Shown: in pieces, positions 29,173 to 32,451 of the stretch
Layout: each line of letters opens with the position of its first letter
Position numbering within the stretch: position 1 is the stretch's first letter
From: Streptomyces triticagri
Lineage (GTDB): Bacteria > Actinomycetota > Actinomycetes > Streptomycetales > Streptomycetaceae
Assembly (NCBI RefSeq): GCF_003429565.1
Contig: NZ_QUAK01000109.1
Location: 1-32,451, forward strand
DNA length: 32,451 nt
Direction: 5' to 3'
Translations under genes and position numbers: made by a program
The notes under the pieces: generated by a model
Seen by the model: only the letters and a program-made list of their open reading frames with translations
What the model was told of the DNA's origin: nothing
Database searches by the model: none

Positions 29173-30998
29173 CGCTCCGGCTCCCCGGGAGCCGGACCCG
29201 AGCCCACGGCCAAGGCCTGTTCGCGGTCCGCCGGCGCCCCGTGCGCGACCGCCGCCGAAATCACCAGGGCCGGTTCCTGCTGTGCGTCGCTCGGCCCGTC
29301 CACAGCCGCCTCGGCATCCGCGTCCGCCCAGCTCGGCCCCTCGCTCCGACCACCGCCGGCGGCCGCGAGCCAGCGCCCGCCGGCCCCGGCAGCCGTCGGC
29401 CGACCGGGCACATGAGTCTCGGCGGGATGGGCGAAGAGGAGCGGCTCTCCGTCCGCGTCGTACGCCTCCCGATGCACCGGGCAGTGCGAGACGATCTCGA
29501 GGTAAATGCTGTGAAATGCCGCGATGTTCTGCTCCACGGTGAAGAGTTCGAGTGCACGCGCGCGTGCAGCCGCACCGAGTCGCCACCGCCGCGTGGGGTC
29601 GCCGAGGAGAGCGAGGCAGGCGTCGGCGAGTGCCCGCGGATTGCGCGGCGGGACCACGAGTCCCGTGCCACCGATCGCCTCCACCACGGCTCCGACATCG
29701 GTGGACACAGTGGCCCGCCCGCAGAGCATGGCCTCGACGAGGCCGACCGGGAATCCCTCGACGACACTGGACATGACGACGACGTCGCCGGCCGCGTAGG
29801 CGTCCGCGAGCTCCGGGATCTCCGGTCCGCCGATCTCCTCGAACGAGACCGGGTTGTCCCCCACCGCGTGCGCGCCCTCTGCCTCGTCGGGGAAGAGCTG
29901 CGCCGCGAGCGCCCTGCACTGGGCGAGATACGCGGCGGCCTCGTCGCCCTCGGCGGGCGTCCCGATCAGGCGCAGCCTGGTGCCGGGGGCTTCCTTGCGG
30001 ACCTCGGCGAAGGCGTGCAGCAGCCCCACGAGGTCCTTGGCCGGCTCGATCCGCCCGACCCAGACCAGCGTCCCCGCATCCGCGGCCGCCTCTTCGCCGA
30101 GCGTGGCGAACTCGCCGACCACGGCGAATCGTTCGTCCGCCATGCCCGGGTAGACCGTGCGCAGTTTGTCCCGGTCGGCGCCGCACTTCTCCTGCCAGCG
30201 CCTGACGTGCGTGTTGCCGGGGGTGATCACTTCGGCCTCCCGGTACACCTCGGCGGCCAGACGCCCCTGGAAGGCGGCGAGCAGGGAACGCGCCGGGGCG
30301 CTCAGCGCCTCGGTGTCCGCGCCGAGGTAGTGCGCCCTCAGCTGCACGCCGTACTCGGTCACGAGCAGGGGTACGCCGTGCAGTTGTTTGGCGACCAGGC
30401 CCGGCAGCGCCGCAGAGCCGCCCGAGGTCGCGTGGCAGAGGTCGACCGCGCCGAGCCCGCCCTCGACCTCCTCGTACCAGTCGAGGGAGAGGGGGCGCAG
30501 GGTGCGCTCGATCAGGTCGGCGACCGCCAGCAGGTCGGGCACGCGCGCGTGGTGGGCGGCCCGCCGTGCGCCGGGCGCACGACAGGCGCGCTCCAGCTCG
30601 CGTACGGCGGACTCGGAACGCAGGGCGCCGGTCAGCGGGCCCTCGTCACGGGCGAGTTCGACGAGGCCCCGCAGGGCACTGCTGAAACGGTCCGCCTGGC
30701 GCTCACCGTCGCCGCAGACCGCGGCCGCCAGGTCCGCGAAGTGGGTCCGGAAACGCTTGCGCCCGCGCCGGCTCAGCTCCCCCGGCTCGCCCTCCGCGGT
30801 CCACAGGGGGGCGGTACGCACGCGGTGGACCTGCGGCGGCAGTTCGACCCACCCCTGGTCCTCCTGGTGGGCACTGCGGCTGAGGGCGAAGATGTCGAAC
30901 TCGTACACCTCGAGCCCGCGCACGAGCCGGTCGCACCAGAGCCTGGCCTCACCGGTCACATACGGATAACCACTCTCCGTGAGCAGTCCGATGCGCAC
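29169..30998 (-). CDS. PelF-like GT4 glycosyltransferase
   Basis: Glycosyltransferase of 609 aa with GT-B fold. The N-terminus matches the PelF-type (DUF3492) signature: GLLTESGYPYVTGEARLWCDRLVRGL in shape, then AVDLCHATSGG, VTEYGVQLRAHYL and ITPGNTHVRRW. The GT4 C-terminal domain has LVWVGRIEPAKDL and the E-x7-E donor motif in VVEGFPVGLVEAMLCGR. About 90 C-terminal residues are low-complexity and lie beyond the usual family end. PelF makes the GalNAc/GlcNAc polymer of Pel from UDP-sugar. I chose GTG at 30998 because PelF proteins begin at this point; the frame is open to 31034. It is the first gene of a coupled pair with the membrane protein. A hairpin at 31078-31111 precedes it. Confidence 0.85.
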   Translation of the reverse strand: MRIGLLTESGYPYVTGEARLWCDRLVRGLEVYEFDIFALSRSAHQEDQGWVELPPQVHRVRTAPLWTAEGEPGELSRRGRKRFRTHFADLAAAVCGDGERQADRFSSALRGLVELARDEGPLTGALRSESAVRELERACRAPGARRAAHHARVPDLLAVADLIERTLRPLSLDWYEEVEGGLGAVDLCHATSGGSAALPGLVAKQLHGVPLLVTEYGVQLRAHYLGADTEALSAPARSLLAAFQGRLAAEVYREAEVITPGNTHVRRWQEKCGADRDKLRTVYPGMADERFAVVGEFATLGEEAAADAGTLVWVGRIEPAKDLVGLLHAFAEVRKEAPGTRLRLIGTPAEGDEAAAYLAQCRALAAQLFPDEAEGAHAVGDNPVSFEEIGGPEIPELADAYAAGDVVVMSSVVEGFPVGLVEAMLCGRATVSTDVGAVVEAIGGTGLVVPPRNPRALADACLALLGDPTRRWRLGAAARARALELFTVEQNIAAFHSIYLEIVSHCPVHREAYDADGEPLLFAHPAETHVPGRPTAAGAGGRWLAAAGGGRSEGPSWADADAEAAVDGPSDAQQEPALVISAAVAHGAPADREQALAVGSGPAPGEPER

Positions 30999-31077
30999 GA
31001 GTACGTCCCCGATCTCCTCTTGGGGGGCCGCCACCCGTCGGGCGGCCCGCAGCGGGACGAACGTATGCGGACATGCC

Positions 31078-31111
31078 GGTGGCGCGACGGACGGTTGTCC
31101 ATCGCGCCACC
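31078..31111. promoter_or_regulatory. 34-nt near-perfect inverted repeat upstream of the PelF-like gene
   Basis: Arms GGTGGCGCGA (31078-31087) and TCGCGCCACC (31102-31111) are perfect, followed inside by one mismatch and GGAC/GTCC. It lies about 80 bp upstream of the glycosyltransferase start. It may be an operator or a leader hairpin; no T tract follows on either strand. Confidence 0.5.
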
Positions 31112-31130
31112 AAAAGGGGTGAACGCCCGT

Positions 31131-31156
31131 AACTTTCCCGGACGGACGACGTTTCC
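31131..31156 (-). promoter_or_regulatory. Sigma-R/ECF-like promoter candidate for the PelF-like operon
   Basis: On the minus strand GGAAA (31156-31152), 18 nt, GTT (31133-31131) resembles GGAAT-N18-GTT with one mismatch. It lies 130-160 nt upstream of the glycosyltransferase start. The match is weak evidence on its own. Confidence 0.25.
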
Positions 31157-31201
31157 TCGCACTAGGCGTTCATACGGCCACTCGCAGTGAAACGACGGCC
31201 A

Positions 31202-31218
31202 GCGCACCGAAGGTGCGC
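31202..31218 (-). terminator. Short hairpin after the DUF3152 gene
   Basis: GCGCACC and GGTGCGC (7 bp) close a GAA loop 45 bp downstream of the DUF3152 stop codon. No T tract. Confidence 0.45.
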
Positions 31219-31262
31219 CGTACGCCGGAACCCGCGGCGCACGGGGACGCGCGCGCCGGAAC

Positions 31263-32451
31263 TCAACTGTGCGGATACGCCCAGGCGTTGCGCTTGCAGC
31301 GGATGCCGCCCTTGGAGAGGAACTTCGTCTGCTGCTGCATCACGGGGGCGAGTGCGCCGTCCTGACTGCAGTTGACGTGGTTGAAGCCCAGCCGGTGCCC
31401 CACCTCGTGGTTGATCAGCATCTGCCGGTACGGGTGTATGGCGTCGCCATAGGTCTTGGCGCCCTGGGCCCAGCGATAGGCGTTGATCATCACGCGGTCG
31501 GTGGCGGCCGAGTCGCAGGACACATTGTCCTCGGTGGTGTCGAGGCCGGACTTGGCGCACCAGGCCGCGGTGGTGCCGGGGCTGGCAAGCGTGATCACGA
31601 AGTCGGGCTTGCCGCTGCTGATGCGCTCGAAGGTGCGCTCGCCGTCGTGCGCCCAACTGCGCTTGTCGTTGAGGGTCTTCTGGACGGCGTCGGCGAACAG
31701 TCCGCCGTCGAGCCCGAGTCCTTTTTCGACGTCCACTCGGTAGCGGAATTTCCGGCCCTTGCCCGGCGCCTTCGCGAATGATCCGGCGGAGGCGAACTTC
31801 CCCGACCCCTTGAGATCGGCGGCCAGCGGATACTTCTTGCCCATCAGGTCGGCGTACACCGGCCGTTCCGGCTCGGCGGGCGGCGGCCGCTCGTCGGACC
31901 GGGAGGCGGCGTCGCGGTCCTCGCGCAGCTCGTCCTTGTCGGCGGCCTGTGGCGTGCTCTTGTCCTGCCGGTCGGCCGCCACCTGACCGGCCACCACGAC
32001 GGCGAGCACGGTGGCCACGGCGGCGGCGGCGATGCCGGTGAAGGTGCGGCCGCGGCCGCCCTTGGCGGGCGGTTCGGCGTCGTCCGGTGGCTCCTCGGCG
32101 AGCGGTGCATCGTCGTCCAGGTCCGGATCCCACTCGGTGACGGCACCGTAGGGGTCACGCGCGCGTGGAGCACCGGCAGCGAAGACGTCGTCATCGCCGT
32201 ACGGGTCGTCGTAGAAGTCGTCGAACGCCGCCACGTACTCGCGACGGGGACCCGAGGGAGGGCCGCCGGGAGCTGTGGGGCCGGGGCGGGGGCCGCGCGG
32301 GGCGCCCGGGTGCGGTCCACCGCCGTTCGGCGCGGGGAAGCCCGTGTGCGGGGCAGGACGGCCGCCGAAGGCGCCCCAACCGCCGCCGGGTTCACGCTGC
32401 TCCGGGTGGCCGCCGCGCACCCCGCCGTCCGACGGCGGAGCCAGGGGCGCC
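31263..32451 (-). CDS. DUF3152 membrane-anchored putative metallopeptidase (5' end beyond the window)
   Basis: A Pro/Gly-rich cytoplasmic N-terminus and an acidic Asp/Tyr stretch (FDDFYDDPYGDDD) lead to one membrane segment (FTGIAAAAVATVLAVVVAGQV, about residues 127-147 counted from the GTG at 32420). An extracellular DUF3152 domain follows. It contains the zincin motif HEVGHRLGFNH (338-348), which fits HExxHxxGxxH, and several Cys (WCAKS, SCDSA, NCSQD, RCKRN) likely to form disulfides. The family is common in Streptomyces; its substrate is unknown. GTG at 32420 is possible, but the frame stays open to the window edge with the same Pro/Gly style, so the true start may lie outside. It is upstream of the PelF-like gene on the same strand. 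Confidence 0.85.
   Translation of the reverse strand, partial: APLAPPSDGGVRGGHPEQREPGGGWGAFGGRPAPHTGFPAPNGGGPHPGAPRGPRPGPTAPGGPPSGPRREYVAAFDDFYDDPYGDDDVFAAGAPRARDPYGAVTEWDPDLDDDAPLAEEPPDDAEPPAKGGRGRTFTGIAAAAVATVLAVVVAGQVAADRQDKSTPQAADKDELREDRDAASRSDERPPPAEPERPVYADLMGKKYPLAADLKGSGKFASAGSFAKAPGKGRKFRYRVDVEKGLGLDGGLFADAVQKTLNDKRSWAHDGERTFERISSGKPDFVITLASPGTTAAWCAKSGLDTTEDNVSCDSAATDRVMINAYRWAQGAKTYGDAIHPYRQMLINHEVGHRLGFNHVNCSQDGALAPVMQQQTKFLSKGGIRCKRNAWAYPHS

Noticed and set aside
29173..30186. N-terminal 338 codons of the open frame that includes the membrane protein
   Set aside because: This part is a shadow of the glycosyltransferase gene; the real start is the GTGA overlap at 29172.
1..32451. 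tRNA, rRNA or phage genes
   Set aside because: No cloverleaf, rRNA-like or integrase/structural phage sequence was recognised by eye; a tRNA scan would settle this.

Overview
The window is chromosomal DNA of a Streptomyces or very close relative. Base composition is strongly GC-rich, codons end mostly in G or C, and GTG starts are frequent. The gene content is typically actinobacterial: WblC/WhiB7, mycoredoxin, AdnAB, DUF3152 and MoeZ. No rRNA, tRNA, CRISPR array, insertion sequence or prophage gene was seen.

Positions 1-7435 hold a stress and redox block. A small zinc-ribbon-like protein and a small basic protein lie downstream of the antibiotic-resistance regulator wblC. wblC has a leader of roughly 580 nt with a 102-codon upstream ORF (uORF), a hairpin over the uORF stop, and an intrinsic terminator, which together form an attenuator. 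Upstream come uvrD2, a divergent mycoredoxin gene with a textbook sigma-R promoter, an OsmC-family protein, nudC and an M20 dipeptidase. The order whiB7-uvrD2-mrx1-nudC-adnB-adnA matches the mycobacterial locus as I recall it.

Positions 7536-15727 hold the two helicase-nuclease subunits of the double-strand-break resection machine, AdnB and AdnA, separated by a lipoprotein gene. Each subunit carries a strain-type low-complexity tandem peptide repeat. An alkyltransferase-like protein with Trp in place of the catalytic Cys lies upstream of adnA.

Positions 16572-25030 hold a large membrane protein that joins two membrane modules through a degenerate kinase-like domain. After it come two paralogous lipoprotein tripeptidyl aminopeptidases flanking a vgb-type streptogramin B lyase gene on the other strand, and then moeZ.

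Positions 25106-30998, all on the minus strand, hold a PelF-like glycosyltransferase, a multi-spanning membrane protein, a sugar-nucleotide epimerase and a spherulin-4 (GH135-like) protein. I infer a reduced Pel/galactosaminogalactan-like polysaccharide locus. A 673-bp repeat-rich, apparently non-coding stretch splits it. A DUF3152 metallopeptidase gene runs off the right edge.

The most unusual signal spans the whole window. The exact 12-bp palindrome CACGCGCGCGTG occurs 12 times where base composition predicts far fewer than one. Five copies are intergenic. One of these belongs to a set of three related sites spaced 42-43 bp apart between adnB and the lipoprotein gene.
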